Source: Terriglobia bacterium
GTDB taxonomy: Bacteria > Acidobacteriota > Terriglobia > Bryobacterales > Bryobacteraceae
DNA: 64,000 bases
Assembly (NCBI GenBank): GCA_020073365.1
Contig: JAIQFL010000005.1
Span: 1 to 64,000, forward strand
Direction: 5' to 3'
The notes under the pieces were generated by a model. That model was not told the origin of the DNA. It did no database searches and saw nothing but the letters and a program-made list of their open reading frames with translations. How positions within the stretch are numbered: position 1 is the first letter of the stretch; every line of letters begins with the position of its first letter. Made by a program: the position numbers and the translations under genes. Positions 43,747 to 52,510 of this stretch are shown piece by piece.

Positions 43747-44105
43747 TGGGGAAGAATTCAACCGCGTGTACTCCGAATGCAGCCATTCTCCCTCCGTTAT
43801 CTGGCAAGCTCCACAGTGAATTTGGATAGCGAGCCGCTATTATCATCGGGATATTTCGAAAGATGGGAACCCTAAAGGTGATCCAGGAGCGCGGGACTGC
43901 GGCCAGAGACGGAGCGTATTCACCAAGCGAATACGGGTCGCAGGGTGGTGTAGCACGTAAGAGACCAAAGCTCGCGGCACCAAAATCGACCGGAATGTAC
44001 GCAAGAAACCGCGTTATGAAACCGTATATTTAGGGAAACAAAAGCGTTAGCAGCGTATCCGCCGTTTTACCGCTGCCTGTCGCACGCGCTCAGTCTCCTA
44101 GATTA

Positions 44106-44123
44106 TTTCACCGTACTGTGAAA
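44106..44123. promoter_or_regulatory. 18-bp palindrome, candidate upstream activator site
   Basis: TTTCACCGTACTGTGAAA is symmetric at 16 of 18 positions (TTTCAC arms, inner GTAC). Its centre lies about 150 bases before the start predicted from the sigma54 promoter at 44240-44255, the usual distance for an enhancer-binding-protein site. Confidence 0.5.
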
Positions 44124-44239
44124 AACCGTGGTGTTTTTACGCATGATGTATTTAGTGCCCTGCAAGAATGTGTTGTACGGCACTTCCGCAGAACCTTCCC
44201 GCTTCTGAATTCTAAGCCCTTTAATCCGAAAGTCAGATT

Positions 44240-44255
44240 TGGCACACTGATTGCC
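44240..44255 (+). promoter_or_regulatory. Sigma54 (-24/-12) promoter
   Basis: TGGCACACTGATTGCC matches the sigma54 consensus TGGCACG-N4-TTGCW at all but two positions, with exact GG-N10-GC spacing (44241-44242 and 44253-44254). Transcription would start near 44266, about 140 bases before the acyltransferase-like gene. Confidence 0.7.
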
Positions 44256-44405
44256 TGTCCTGGTGTTCCGCAAAAGAGACAAAACAGAGGGGTTGCTGCC
44301 TGAGGGTCTAGGTTAGCGAAACCGGGTAGCATGGCCGATATAACTTTATGCAGTCTAGGCAAAACCTGAGCCCTTGCCTAGAATTGCGATAAGAGGTGAA
44401 CCTAG

Positions 44406-45320
44406 GTGCAATTGGTCCCGCCGGAAACAGAAACACTCCCAAATAGCGTCGAGGAGGACGATGGGATATCACCTTCGCACGGACATGCAGCGGTACGTCA
44501 GGTTGGATTAGTCCTCGTGGCACCCCCAGGTGCTCGTATTCCCGTCGATTTCCAGGATGTCCAATGCGAACCGATGTGGCATGAAGAGCTCATGGGGAGG
44601 ATGCAACGATTTCGAGGAAGCGTATACCTTCAGGATGGGGCCATTGGGCCCCGCCAGCTTTCCCGCGACGGGCACCATCGGGTCGGAATCGACGCGAATA
44701 GCTGGCACCTTCTCGCGCTGGATGGTTCTGGAAGCATCTGCGGATGCGTTCGGTATTACTCGCACGAGAGCGATGCCTGCTTTCAGGAACTGTGGGTACG
44801 CCACGCGGCGTTGGCTAACAGTGAAGTCTGGGGCGGCCCATTCCGCAAAGCTGTTGAAGCGGAACTACAGCGGGCACGCCGCCGTAACGTCTCTTATGTC
44901 GAGGTGGGCGGCTGGGCAATCTCGTCAGAACGTAGGTGCACCATTGAAGCCGCCCGAACCGCGCTTGCGACTTATAGTTTGGCCAGGGTACTGGGCGGTT
45001 GCATCGGAATCACCACGGCGACCGTGAGGCACTCCTCTTCCTCGCTTCTGCGTCGCATCGGCGGCAGCTCACTGCGAACTGAGGCTGGCGAACTCCCGCC
45101 CTATTACGACCCACAGTATGCTTGCGACATGGAGGTTCTTCGGTTCGACTCCGAATCTCCTGCCCCCAAGTACTTTACCCTCGTAGATCGGCTTCGCGCC
45201 GATATCCTCGACGTTCCAGTAATTTGCCGGACCCGCCCGCCTTGGTTTTACGCCCCTTATCAGAACCTTCGTCCGGCAGTTCGGTTGTCTACAGGTCTCT
45301 ACGCTGTGCAAAGTGCGTGA
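44406..45320 (+). CDS. GNAT-fold acyltransferase-like protein under sigma54-type promoter
   Basis: The 304-residue protein starts at a GTG with AGAGG about nine bases upstream. The central part has the look of a GNAT/autoinducer-synthase fold: WHLLALDGSGSICGCVRYYS is the usual beta strand pair, followed by an ELWV strand and an alternating helix/strand pattern (VSYVEVGGWAIS). LuxI-type and N-acyl amino acid synthases share this fold, but I cannot see their full signature, so a specific product should not be assumed. The promoter arrangement suggests signal- or nutrient-dependent expression. It is a single gene, convergent with the flavoenzyme gene. Confidence 0.55.
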   Translation: MQLVPPETETLPNSVEEDDGISPSHGHAAVRQVGLVLVAPPGARIPVDFQDVQCEPMWHEELMGRMQRFRGSVYLQDGAIGPRQLSRDGHHRVGIDANSWHLLALDGSGSICGCVRYYSHESDACFQELWVRHAALANSEVWGGPFRKAVEAELQRARRRNVSYVEVGGWAISSERRCTIEAARTALATYSLARVLGGCIGITTATVRHSSSSLLRRIGGSSLRTEAGELPPYYDPQYACDMEVLRFDSESPAPKYFTLVDRLRADILDVPVICRTRPPWFYAPYQNLRPAVRLSTGLYAVQSA

Positions 45321-45478
45321 GAGGCCTTCTCGGTCTGGCCGATCCACTGCAATGTGAGTCGCGCCGGGTTCTTCTCCCCATTGACATCTTCTACCCTGAA
45401 ACCTGTCTCTTTTTGAGTTTTGGGGAACCCAAATGTGGAGGCGGCTTACAGTTAGCCGGAAGGACCAGGCAAGCTGCC

Positions 45479-47131
45479 CTACGCCGAACGGCCAGCCGCG
45501 CCGCTCTGGCTGCGCATATCCGCTTTGCCGGTGTCTTCCGGCACGTAACGGCCGGGCGCCAGGATCCCATTCGGGTCAAGTGTCTGTTTGATGGTCCGGA
45601 GCAGATCCGTATAGGCGCCGGGCTGGCTCATGGCGGACATGGAGCCGATGCTCAACCGGTAAGAGTAGTATCCATTCCCGCCCAGGCTTTCGAGGAGATC
45701 GTGATAGCAGGCCATGGCCCGCTCGTCTTCGCCGGGCATGTCGCGGTCGTATGCCAGCGAAATAATGCACGCCAGCGTGCGGTCCGTGACCGCCGTAAGC
45801 GAGATTGCCGGTTCGAAGCCGTGGCGGAGCACCAGCTCGGTGGCCAGGCCGGTGAGCCTCTGCGCATGGAGGCCATCGTTGGGCGCCACGGGACTGCACC
45901 AGAGGAGGCCGCAGCCGTCGCGGTCCGGATCCATCGCCTCTGGTGGCGCGGTTCGCTTGCGCCAGTAGGTACTGAATAGAGGGTGGTCGGTGGGTATGCC
46001 CTTCATCAAGCCGTAAACCGGCTTGAGCACCGCCAGCATGCGGGTCAGGTTCCAGCCGCTGATACGCTCGTACAGCTTGGCGAACCGGGAGGCCCACTGC
46101 AGCTTGCGGTCGTCCAGGAATTCGAGCTTGCTGGCTTTGCCCTTCAAGGCTCGCCTCAGAAGGCGGCGGGCTTCCTTCACCTGAGCCCGGGTGCCGTATA
46201 GCGCGCCCGACCCATTCCACGCGCCGATCTTGAGCTCGCGGCGGAATTGCTCCATCAACGGGCCGCGCAGCGGTGTTTGCCCTTCGGTCTCCTGCCACGG
46301 ATACTGTTGTAGCGCCGAGAGGACTTTGTAGTCGTTGGCAATGTGGGAGGCGCTGCGAATGGTTCCATTCATGCGCAACGGGCGCAGGGCATCCACCAGG
46401 GCGGTCAACCCCTCAGGGGACTCCGTGCGAAAGTAATACGCCTGGAAATACTCCGGTGCCGGCATCAGCCAGAGCGTCATGCGGGTGACGATTCCGAAGT
46501 TGGATTGCGAGAACAGACCATCCAGGGACGGCCCGACGCCCCAACGGTAAAGCGGGGCAGCCTTCGCCAAGGCGAAGCGGGCGAATCCGGTTTCCACCAC
46601 GTCTCCCTCGGGAAGCACTACCTCCAGGCCGCAGGAGTGGGCGAAATGATCGCCGTAGGGGGTATGGCCGAATCCGCGTTCCACAGCATTGCCGATCAGG
46701 CTGCATTGCGGGCTCGCGCCCGTGGAATCCATCCACAAGGCGGAGCCACGCTCCTGCAGGAAGGCATACAGTTGAGCTTGCGTGACCCCCGGCTCCACCG
46801 TCACATAACCCAGTTCTTCGCTGAAATCCACGATGCGGTTCATGCGGCCCAGGTCCAGCAATACGCAGCCGTCCGCAGCCGGAACGCGAGAACCGTAGCC
46901 CCAGTTCTTTCCGCTGCTAATCGGGTAAACGGGCGTGCCCAAACGATTCGCGATTCGCAGGCATTCCTGCACCTCGGCGCGGTTTGCCGGTCGCACGATC
47001 GCAGGAATTCTGTGGCTGGTGGCAAACGTGCCGGTTTCGGCCGTCCGCAGCGAGGACGAATCCGTAATGACTTGTTCGGGCCCGACTACCTCGGCCCATA
47101 GGCGGGTGGTGTTGGCGGAAGTGTCTCGCAC
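45479..47131 (-). CDS. VAO/PCMH-family FAD-linked oxidoreductase (4-cresol dehydrogenase-like)
   Basis: The 550-residue protein has an N-terminal FAD-binding PCMH domain (PAIVRPANRAEVQECLRIAN, PVYPISSGKNWGYG, YVTVEPGVTQAQLYAFLQ, DSTGASPQCSLIGNAVERG) and a C-terminal substrate domain. GVGPSLDGLFSQSNFGIVTRM and the conserved end DPNGILAPGRY are typical of 4-cresol dehydrogenase and vanillyl-alcohol oxidase relatives, which oxidise para-substituted phenols. No cytochrome partner gene is next to it. The start is a GTG without a good ribosome binding site. A TATAGT box lies upstream near 47250 without a clear -35. Confidence 0.85.
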   Translation of the reverse strand: MRDTSANTTRLWAEVVGPEQVITDSSSLRTAETGTFATSHRIPAIVRPANRAEVQECLRIANRLGTPVYPISSGKNWGYGSRVPAADGCVLLDLGRMNRIVDFSEELGYVTVEPGVTQAQLYAFLQERGSALWMDSTGASPQCSLIGNAVERGFGHTPYGDHFAHSCGLEVVLPEGDVVETGFARFALAKAAPLYRWGVGPSLDGLFSQSNFGIVTRMTLWLMPAPEYFQAYYFRTESPEGLTALVDALRPLRMNGTIRSASHIANDYKVLSALQQYPWQETEGQTPLRGPLMEQFRRELKIGAWNGSGALYGTRAQVKEARRLLRRALKGKASKLEFLDDRKLQWASRFAKLYERISGWNLTRMLAVLKPVYGLMKGIPTDHPLFSTYWRKRTAPPEAMDPDRDGCGLLWCSPVAPNDGLHAQRLTGLATELVLRHGFEPAISLTAVTDRTLACIISLAYDRDMPGEDERAMACYHDLLESLGGNGYYSYRLSIGSMSAMSQPGAYTDLLRTIKQTLDPNGILAPGRYVPEDTGKADMRSQSGAAGRSA

Positions 47132-47365
47132 GCGTTTACGGGTTTACCTTTCCAACGGATGTCACGCTATCCCGGCAGAGGGCTCCAGATCGGGTGGGAG
47201 AGCCGGATCGGAACTCTGCTGTGACGATTTAAACCGAATCCGGCCAAGACACACTATACCGTAAAAGGCTTATGCAACTATGCTCTCCCGTGGGAAGGTC
47301 AGGCTCTTACCGAAAGTTTGATGTCATGAAACGTACAGCAATTGAAGAACCAGAAACGACCCAGT

Positions 47366-47764
47366 TTACGCCAGAGCTTTTGTAGCCTTTTTGACGTCGT
47401 CCTCGTCTACCTGAACCAGCGCGCCAAACCGGCCGTTGCCGGCGCAGAGTGCCTGGACCGCATAGACGTTGATCTCCTTTGCCGCCAGTTTGGCCAGAAC
47501 GTCAGCCACCGCACCCGGATGGTCTTCGCCGGTGATGTGGAATGCCGTCTGCTTCTTTCCCAGCTCGATCTTGAGTTGCTTTGCCGCTTTCTTGAGGAAC
47601 GCCGCATCTTCCGCAACCAGATCGATCCGGGACTTGCTCTTTCCAACCGGGTAGCCCCAGATGCCCAGAAAATTGACGCCGGCTTCCTTGAAGGCGCCGA
47701 GCACCTGCGCGCCTTTGCCCGGCTTATTGGAAACAACCACTGAGTAAACTTCGAGCTTTGTCAT
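47366..47764 (-). CDS. Tandem ACT-domain protein
   Basis: The 132-residue protein contains two ACT-like modules: one from YSVVVSNKPGKGAQVLGAFKEAGVN and the second from TAFHITGEDHPGAVADVLAKLAAKEIN. ACT domains bind amino acids or other small ligands and regulate enzymes. No enzyme domain is attached, so it is a stand-alone ligand-binding regulator. I place the start at ATG 47764, with AAGGAT eight bases upstream; the frame stays open to 47941 without support. It is separate from neighbouring genes. Confidence 0.8.
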   Translation of the reverse strand: MTKLEVYSVVVSNKPGKGAQVLGAFKEAGVNFLGIWGYPVGKSKSRIDLVAEDAAFLKKAAKQLKIELGKKQTAFHITGEDHPGAVADVLAKLAAKEINVYAVQALCAGNGRFGALVQVDEDDVKKATKALA

Positions 47765-47893
47765 TTTCAAATCCTTTCGTTGACTCTTCCCAGTGTATAT
47801 TGCGCCGGGGCGCCGAGACCGCCGGGGCTTAACCTTATCTCCAGGCAACTGCTCCCCTGAGCCTGAGACTGAGTCTGAGTCTGAAAAGCCGCG

Positions 47894-47916
47894 AAAAAAT
47901 CGCCCGCAAGCGGGCG
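47894..47916 (-). terminator. Rho-independent terminator after the ADOP permease gene
   Basis: Read on the minus strand, CGCCCGC-TT-GCGGGCG forms a strong hairpin followed by ATTTTTT. It lies about 40 bases beyond the permease stop. Confidence 0.75.
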
Positions 47917-47917
47917 C

Positions 47918-47937
47918 GGCAGGCGGAACCGCCTGCC
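47918..47937. repeat. CAGGCGG-AA-CCGCCTG hairpin, copy 1
   Basis: GGCAGGCGG-AA-CCGCCTGCC forms a nine-base stem with a two-base loop, adjacent to the terminator. A second copy with the same core is at 56226-56245. Both lie just 3' of minus-strand genes, so it looks like a dispersed hairpin repeat. Confidence 0.6.
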
Positions 47938-47954
47938 CCACCTGGAGGATCGTC

Positions 47955-50474
47955 CTAATCGTTGCGGAGCGCGGCCATGGGGTCGATGCGGGCGGCGCGG
48001 CGGGCTGGGATATATCCGGCCAGCAAGGTGACGCAGAAGATCGTCAGGATCGCCAGGGCGAGGGTGCTGGGATCCGCCCAGGTCAGCCCGAATAGCCGGT
48101 TGGCGATGAGACGGGCCGCGGCCAGCGCGCACGGCAGGCCGATCGCAACTCCCAGGGCCACCAGCCGGAAAGTCTCGCGTAGAACCATCCGCAGCACGCC
48201 CGTTTGGGATGCGCCCAGCGCCATCCGGATACCGATCTCGCCGGTGCGCCGGCTCATCGAGTACGACATCACCCCGTATAGCCCGATGGCCGCCATCAGC
48301 AACGCCAGCCCGCCAAAGAACGCCGAGAGGTCCGCCATCAGGCGCTGCGTCACCAGGCGCCGGTCGATCTGTTCGTTCACCGTCCGGAGGTTGAGCAGCG
48401 GTAGCCCGCGGTCCACATCCGCGATGGAACGGCGAACCGCCGAAATCAGGTTGCCCGGATCTCCCCAACCGTTCAGCAGGAAGGTGGCGCCATCCACCGT
48501 GCCGATCGGATGGAAGAGGTTCGCGTAGAATCGCGCCCGCTTCGTCTCGCTCGGCCCGTGTTCCCTGGCATCCGCAGCCACGCCCACAATTTCGTAGGTC
48601 TCGCGAGTGGTCGGATACTCATCGGTCACGTGCTTACCGATGGGGTCGGAGTCCGCGAAAAAGAACTTGGCGAAGCTCTCGTTGACCACGGCGACTTGCG
48701 AGCCGTGGGCGGCATCGGCCGCGTCGATTTCCCTTCCGCGCAGCAGGGGGATTCCCAGCGTGCTGAAGTAGGCCGGCCCCACCAGGGTCCACCGCGAGCG
48801 AAGTTCGTCCGGGGTGCGCCGGCCGGTCCCCTCGAGTGAGATCGGGTCTCCCGCATCGCCGCCGAAAAGGCCGGCGTTCGATAATGTCACCCCGCGCATG
48901 CCCGGGATCGCCAACAGGCGCTCGCGCAACCGCCGATACAGCGCCCCAACGTTCGCGCCCCGATATCCAGCCGTCACCGGGTCGACGCGCACCATCAACA
49001 GGTGGTCGCGGTTGAAGCCCAGTGGCTGCGCCGCCAGGTTGTGGAGGCTGCGCACCAACAAGGTTGCACCCGTCAGCAACAGCAGCGAGAGCGCCACCTG
49101 GGCCACCACCAGCAACCGGCCCGTGCGGGCACTCGCCCGCCCTCCGATCGACCCGCGGGCACTGGCCGCCAGCGTTCGATTCAGATCCACCCGCGTGGCC
49201 CGTAGCGCCGGCAGCAGGCCGAACAGAATCCCCGTCAGCAGCGCGATCGCACCCGTGAATAGAAAGATGCGGACGTCGCGATGAACTTCTACCGCGACGT
49301 CGTAGCCGCCGCCGGCTACCAGTTTCACCAGCAGATCCGTGCCCCAGCTTGCCAGCAAGGCTCCCAGAATCCCACCCAGCGCAGCTACCAGGACACTCTC
49401 GGTCAGCAGTTGCCGGATCAGCCGCGCACGGCCGGCTCCCAGCGCCAGGCGCACGCCGATTTCGCGCTGGCGTCCGGTGGCGCGCGCCAGCATCAGGTTG
49501 GCGACATTGGCGCAGGCGATCAGTAGCACCAGCCCCACCATGGCCATGAGCAGGAGCAGCGGGTCCTGGAACCGATCGCGGAGCCGGGAAGCGCCGGTCG
49601 AGCCGCTGCGAAGCTGGATCTGCTGATCGAGCATCTCGCGGCGCTCTTTTTCGGTGGGCAATGCGCTCGCCAAGCCTTGCAGAATCTGCTGGAAGGCCAC
49701 GTTGATTCCCGCCTCGGCCTTGGCCCGCGATATCCCGGGAGCCAGGCGACCCATCACCTGAAGCCAGAGCGTATCGCGCGGTTGTAAGTAGTTTCTTCCG
49801 GGCAGGACCTGTTCCTGCATGGTGATGGGGATCCAGAGATCGGACTCCGAACCCACCAGCATCCCGCGGAACCCTTGGGGCGCCACGCCCACGATCTCGA
49901 ACGGCGCCTGCCCCACGCGAATGGTTTTGCCTACCACGCCCGCGTCGCCGCCAAACTCCCGCTGCCAGAAGCCGTACGAGAGGACCGCCAGCGGGCTGGC
50001 ACCCGGCGCTTTGTCTTCTTCCGGTGTGAATGCCCGTCCGACGATCGGTTTGACCCCGAGGACCCCGAAGAACTCGCCGGATACCAGTTGAATTTTGGCT
50101 TTGGTGGCCTGTTCGCCGGTGTTGTGCGCGGTGAAAACATCCCGCTCGCTGAGCGCGCTCTGAGCCGCGTACATACCCGAGAATACGCTATTGTGGGCCC
50201 GCAACTCCTGGAATTCGGTATACGACAGCAGGCTGCGCGGACCACCCTCGGTGGTCTCTACGGAGACGCCGGCGGATCCGGGGTCGGTCAGGAGCACAAG
50301 TTCTTTGGGATGCGAAACGGGTAGGATCCGCAGCATCACGGCGTTGATCAGGCTGAAGATCGCGGTGTTCGCCCCGATACCCAGCCCCAGGGAGAGCATC
50401 GCCACCAGCAAGAAGCCTGGACTCCTGGAAAACGTGCGGATGGCGAAGCGCAGGTCCTGCCGAAGTCCATTCAT
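47955..50474 (-). CDS. ABC transporter permease, duplicated MacB/FtsX (ADOP) type
   Basis: The protein of about 839 residues carries two MacB-like periplasmic core domains, each paired with an FtsX-type transmembrane block: an N-terminal helix (LVAMLSLGLGIGANTAIFSLI), three mid-chain helices, and three near the C-terminus. There is no ABC ATPase domain or neighbouring ATPase gene, and this duplicated orphan permease is characteristic of acidobacteria (family name 'acidobacterial duplicated orphan permease', TIGR03434). It is presumed to move lipids, peptides or macrolide-like substrates with a partner ATPase from elsewhere. I choose the ATG at 50474 over an open TTG at 50492. Confidence 0.9.
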   Translation of the reverse strand: MNGLRQDLRFAIRTFSRSPGFLLVAMLSLGLGIGANTAIFSLINAVMLRILPVSHPKELVLLTDPGSAGVSVETTEGGPRSLLSYTEFQELRAHNSVFSGMYAAQSALSERDVFTAHNTGEQATKAKIQLVSGEFFGVLGVKPIVGRAFTPEEDKAPGASPLAVLSYGFWQREFGGDAGVVGKTIRVGQAPFEIVGVAPQGFRGMLVGSESDLWIPITMQEQVLPGRNYLQPRDTLWLQVMGRLAPGISRAKAEAGINVAFQQILQGLASALPTEKERREMLDQQIQLRSGSTGASRLRDRFQDPLLLLMAMVGLVLLIACANVANLMLARATGRQREIGVRLALGAGRARLIRQLLTESVLVAALGGILGALLASWGTDLLVKLVAGGGYDVAVEVHRDVRIFLFTGAIALLTGILFGLLPALRATRVDLNRTLAASARGSIGGRASARTGRLLVVAQVALSLLLLTGATLLVRSLHNLAAQPLGFNRDHLLMVRVDPVTAGYRGANVGALYRRLRERLLAIPGMRGVTLSNAGLFGGDAGDPISLEGTGRRTPDELRSRWTLVGPAYFSTLGIPLLRGREIDAADAAHGSQVAVVNESFAKFFFADSDPIGKHVTDEYPTTRETYEIVGVAADAREHGPSETKRARFYANLFHPIGTVDGATFLLNGWGDPGNLISAVRRSIADVDRGLPLLNLRTVNEQIDRRLVTQRLMADLSAFFGGLALLMAAIGLYGVMSYSMSRRTGEIGIRMALGASQTGVLRMVLRETFRLVALGVAIGLPCALAAARLIANRLFGLTWADPSTLALAILTIFCVTLLAGYIPARRAARIDPMAALRND

Positions 50475-50669
50475 GGGGGACACGGAGAGCAAACTGGATG
50501 CCGCGGCAACTTTCGGAAAATGAATGGAATGCGAGGCCGGTCGAGGCGTCTGGGCGTCCCATTTTCGGGACGGACCGTCCCCCTGCGGGCATCTTGCCGG
50601 GGGGGTGTTGTCAGCGACCCGAGGGCCCCGCCTCAGCAGCCCTGTTCCCAGTAAGGGAACAGACCCACA

Positions 50670-51131
50670 TCAGTTCCACGCGGGACCGTGTACGGGGCCG
50701 TCCAATTTGACAGGGGCGCGCAACAAGGCCGCCTCTTCGGCCAGGGCGCCGATGGTGGCCTTCAGCAGGATGCCCTTCATGGCAGCCTGTGCCTCGGCCC
50801 AAACCGCATGGGCCGGACACCAGGTTTGCCGCTCGCAGGCATGGGGGCCGGTCAGGCAGAGATTCAGTCGAACGGGGCCCTCCACCGCCTCGATGATCTG
50901 CAGGACGGAGGCGTTACGGTGGGCCGATGCGAGCTCGAAGCCACCGGTGTTGCCGCGATGCGACACTACCAGGCCGGCGTGCGTGAGGCTCTGCAGGACT
51001 TTCGACAGGAATTGCTCGGGACACTCTGCCGCTTCGGCCAGGTCCGCGCGGCTGGCGCGCGTTTCCGGCGGCAGCCCGGCCAGGTGAATCATCACCCGGA
51101 CGGCGTAATCGGCGGCTCTTGTGAGTTGCAT
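50670..51131 (-). CDS. Rrf2-family transcriptional regulator, probable Fe-S sensor
   Basis: The 153-residue protein has the Rrf2 winged-helix opening (MQLTRAADYAVRVMIHLA), a recognition region ECPEQFLSKVLQSLTHAGLVVSHRGNTGGFEL, and three cysteines at 92, 99 and 105 in a CX6CX5C pattern, followed by PAH. IscR and NsrR use a CX5CX5C-like set to bind an iron-sulphur cluster that senses iron, oxygen or nitric oxide. The spacing here is slightly wider, so cluster type is uncertain. Its own upstream region has inverted repeats at 51145-51200 and 51252-51267, candidate operators. The permease and this gene share a strand but have about 195 bases between them. Confidence 0.85.
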   Translation of the reverse strand: MQLTRAADYAVRVMIHLAGLPPETRASRADLAEAAECPEQFLSKVLQSLTHAGLVVSHRGNTGGFELASAHRNASVLQIIEAVEGPVRLNLCLTGPHACERQTWCPAHAVWAEAQAAMKGILLKATIGALAEEAALLRAPVKLDGPVHGPAWN

Positions 51132-51144
51132 TATAGCTGTTCAG

Positions 51145-51200
51145 AGTCCTTTTATCTGGTTCTATGATGCAGCATTCTAAGTTCCACATTCAAAAGGACT
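51145..51200. promoter_or_regulatory. Inverted repeat upstream of the Rrf2-type gene
   Basis: AGTCCTTTT at 51145-51153 is complementary to AAAAGGACT at 51192-51200. It spans the 5' leader of the regulator gene. A second dyad TCACCCA-AC-TGGGTGA is at 51252-51267. These are possible regulator binding sites, not proven ones. Confidence 0.4.
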
Positions 51201-51356
51201 GTTAAAATTGAGACTACTGGGGTCGGGATTGGGGGAATAGGGAGTATTCGCTCACCCAACTGGGTGAAATGGCCGAGGTGGGGAGAGCCGGTGCCGAAGG
51301 GGGCTGGCTTACGCGCGGACTGACAGACGACCCAGGGCGAATCGTCTATCCTATTG

Positions 51357-52352
51357 TCACCGCTCGCTGTCCAGCAGGTTCATTTGGCGCTCATCGTAAC
51401 GCGTTCCAGCGACTGCGGATGCGGGGACGGCCTCCTCCAGGCGAGCCAGGTCCGCGGGGGACAGTTGGACCTGGAGCGCTTCCAGGGCTTCCGCGAGCTG
51501 CGTTCGGGTACGCGCGCCGATCACGGGGACGAGGTTTCTGCTTTTCGCTAATACCCAGGCGATGGCCAGGTGTGCGGGGCGGAGCCCCCTTCCGGCGGCA
51601 AGTTCTCGCAGGACGTCGACCAGGCGCCAGTTCCGGGCCAGGTTCTCTCCCTGGAAGCGCGGAAGCTGCGAGCGCAAGTCACCCTGCTGGGCCGGGAGGG
51701 AGCCGCTGAGCAGTCCTCGCGACAGAACGCCGTAGGCGGTCGCGCCGATGCCGAGTTCCTCGAGCGCGGGAAAGATGGTGGTTTCCGGGCGGCGGCTGAT
51801 GAGCGAGTACTCGATCTGAAGGTCGGCGATGGGGTGAACGGCCTGCGCCCGGCGGATGGTCTCCGGCCCCACTTCCGAGAGTCCGATCGAGCGGACATAT
51901 CCGGCCTTCACCAGGCCGGCAATGGCGCCGATAGTTTCCTCGATGGGAACGTGGGGATCGAGGCGGGAGGGGCGGTAGATATCGATATGGTCGGTTCCCA
52001 GGCGGGTCAAGGTGTGTGCCAGGAAGTTTTTCACGGCGGCGGGACGCCCGTCGAAGCCCAGCCAGGCTCCGTCGGGACCGCGCAGCGCGCCGAATTTCAC
52101 CGACAACAGGGCCCGCTCGCGGCGGCCTTTGAGAGCGCGCCCAATCAGCATCTCGTTGTGCCCCATGCCATAGAAATCGCCGGTATCGAGCAGGTTGATG
52201 CCGCGATCGAGGGCCGCATGGATGGTGGCGATGCTCTCGCTTTCGTCGGTGTGGCCGTACATCCCGGACATTCCCATGCAGCCGAGAGCCAGGGGGAACA
52301 CCCGGGGACCGGCGGAGCCAAGTTGGCGAAATTCGATGGGGTCTGCGGTCAA
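51357..52352 (-). CDS. Aldo/keto reductase (AKR13-like)
   Basis: This 331-residue protein has the AKR barrel: PLALGCMGMSGMYG, catalytic Asp and Tyr in LLDTGDFYGMGHNE, Lys in LLSVKFG, and the NADP(H)-binding GARTRTQLAEALEA near the end. The usual catalytic His (LYYQHRVDP) is replaced in IYRPSRLDPHVPIEE, where Ser stands in the His place. Such variants occur in some AKR13-like families. A role in carbonyl reduction is expected, but the altered tetrad may shift activity. It is a single gene on the minus strand. Confidence 0.87.
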   Translation of the reverse strand: MTADPIEFRQLGSAGPRVFPLALGCMGMSGMYGHTDESESIATIHAALDRGINLLDTGDFYGMGHNEMLIGRALKGRRERALLSVKFGALRGPDGAWLGFDGRPAAVKNFLAHTLTRLGTDHIDIYRPSRLDPHVPIEETIGAIAGLVKAGYVRSIGLSEVGPETIRRAQAVHPIADLQIEYSLISRRPETTIFPALEELGIGATAYGVLSRGLLSGSLPAQQGDLRSQLPRFQGENLARNWRLVDVLRELAAGRGLRPAHLAIAWVLAKSRNLVPVIGARTRTQLAEALEALQVQLSPADLARLEEAVPASAVAGTRYDERQMNLLDSER

Positions 52353-52510
52353 TGGAGGATCTCCTTTTCCACCCGTGCCGGAGTGGGGCGGTAGCGGCTC
52401 TATTCTATGTTAGGAGAATCCGGGGTCCGTGGAGTGAGTGGGGTATCTGTGTTTCGAGAATGTGGGGCAGGTTTGGGTCCGGTGGCTAGCTGGTTGGGCA
52501 TGTCCACGCG

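Larger units (their letters stand above)
43747..44405. other. Large regulatory intergenic region
   Basis: This 659-base AT-richer stretch lies between divergent genes. It contains an 18-bp near-perfect palindrome at 44106-44123 and a strong sigma54-type promoter at 44240-44255. A 56-codon open frame from 43864 has no recognisable domain and a weak ribosome binding site. I see nothing else structured. Confidence 0.6.

Noticed and set aside
43864-44034. 56-codon basic open frame in the large intergenic region
   Set aside because: No recognisable family, weak ribosome binding site, and it lies in a region better explained by regulatory sites.
47240-47290. TATAGT box as promoter of the flavoenzyme gene
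   Set aside because: No acceptable -35 hexamer at 16-18 bases, so it is not listed as a promoter.
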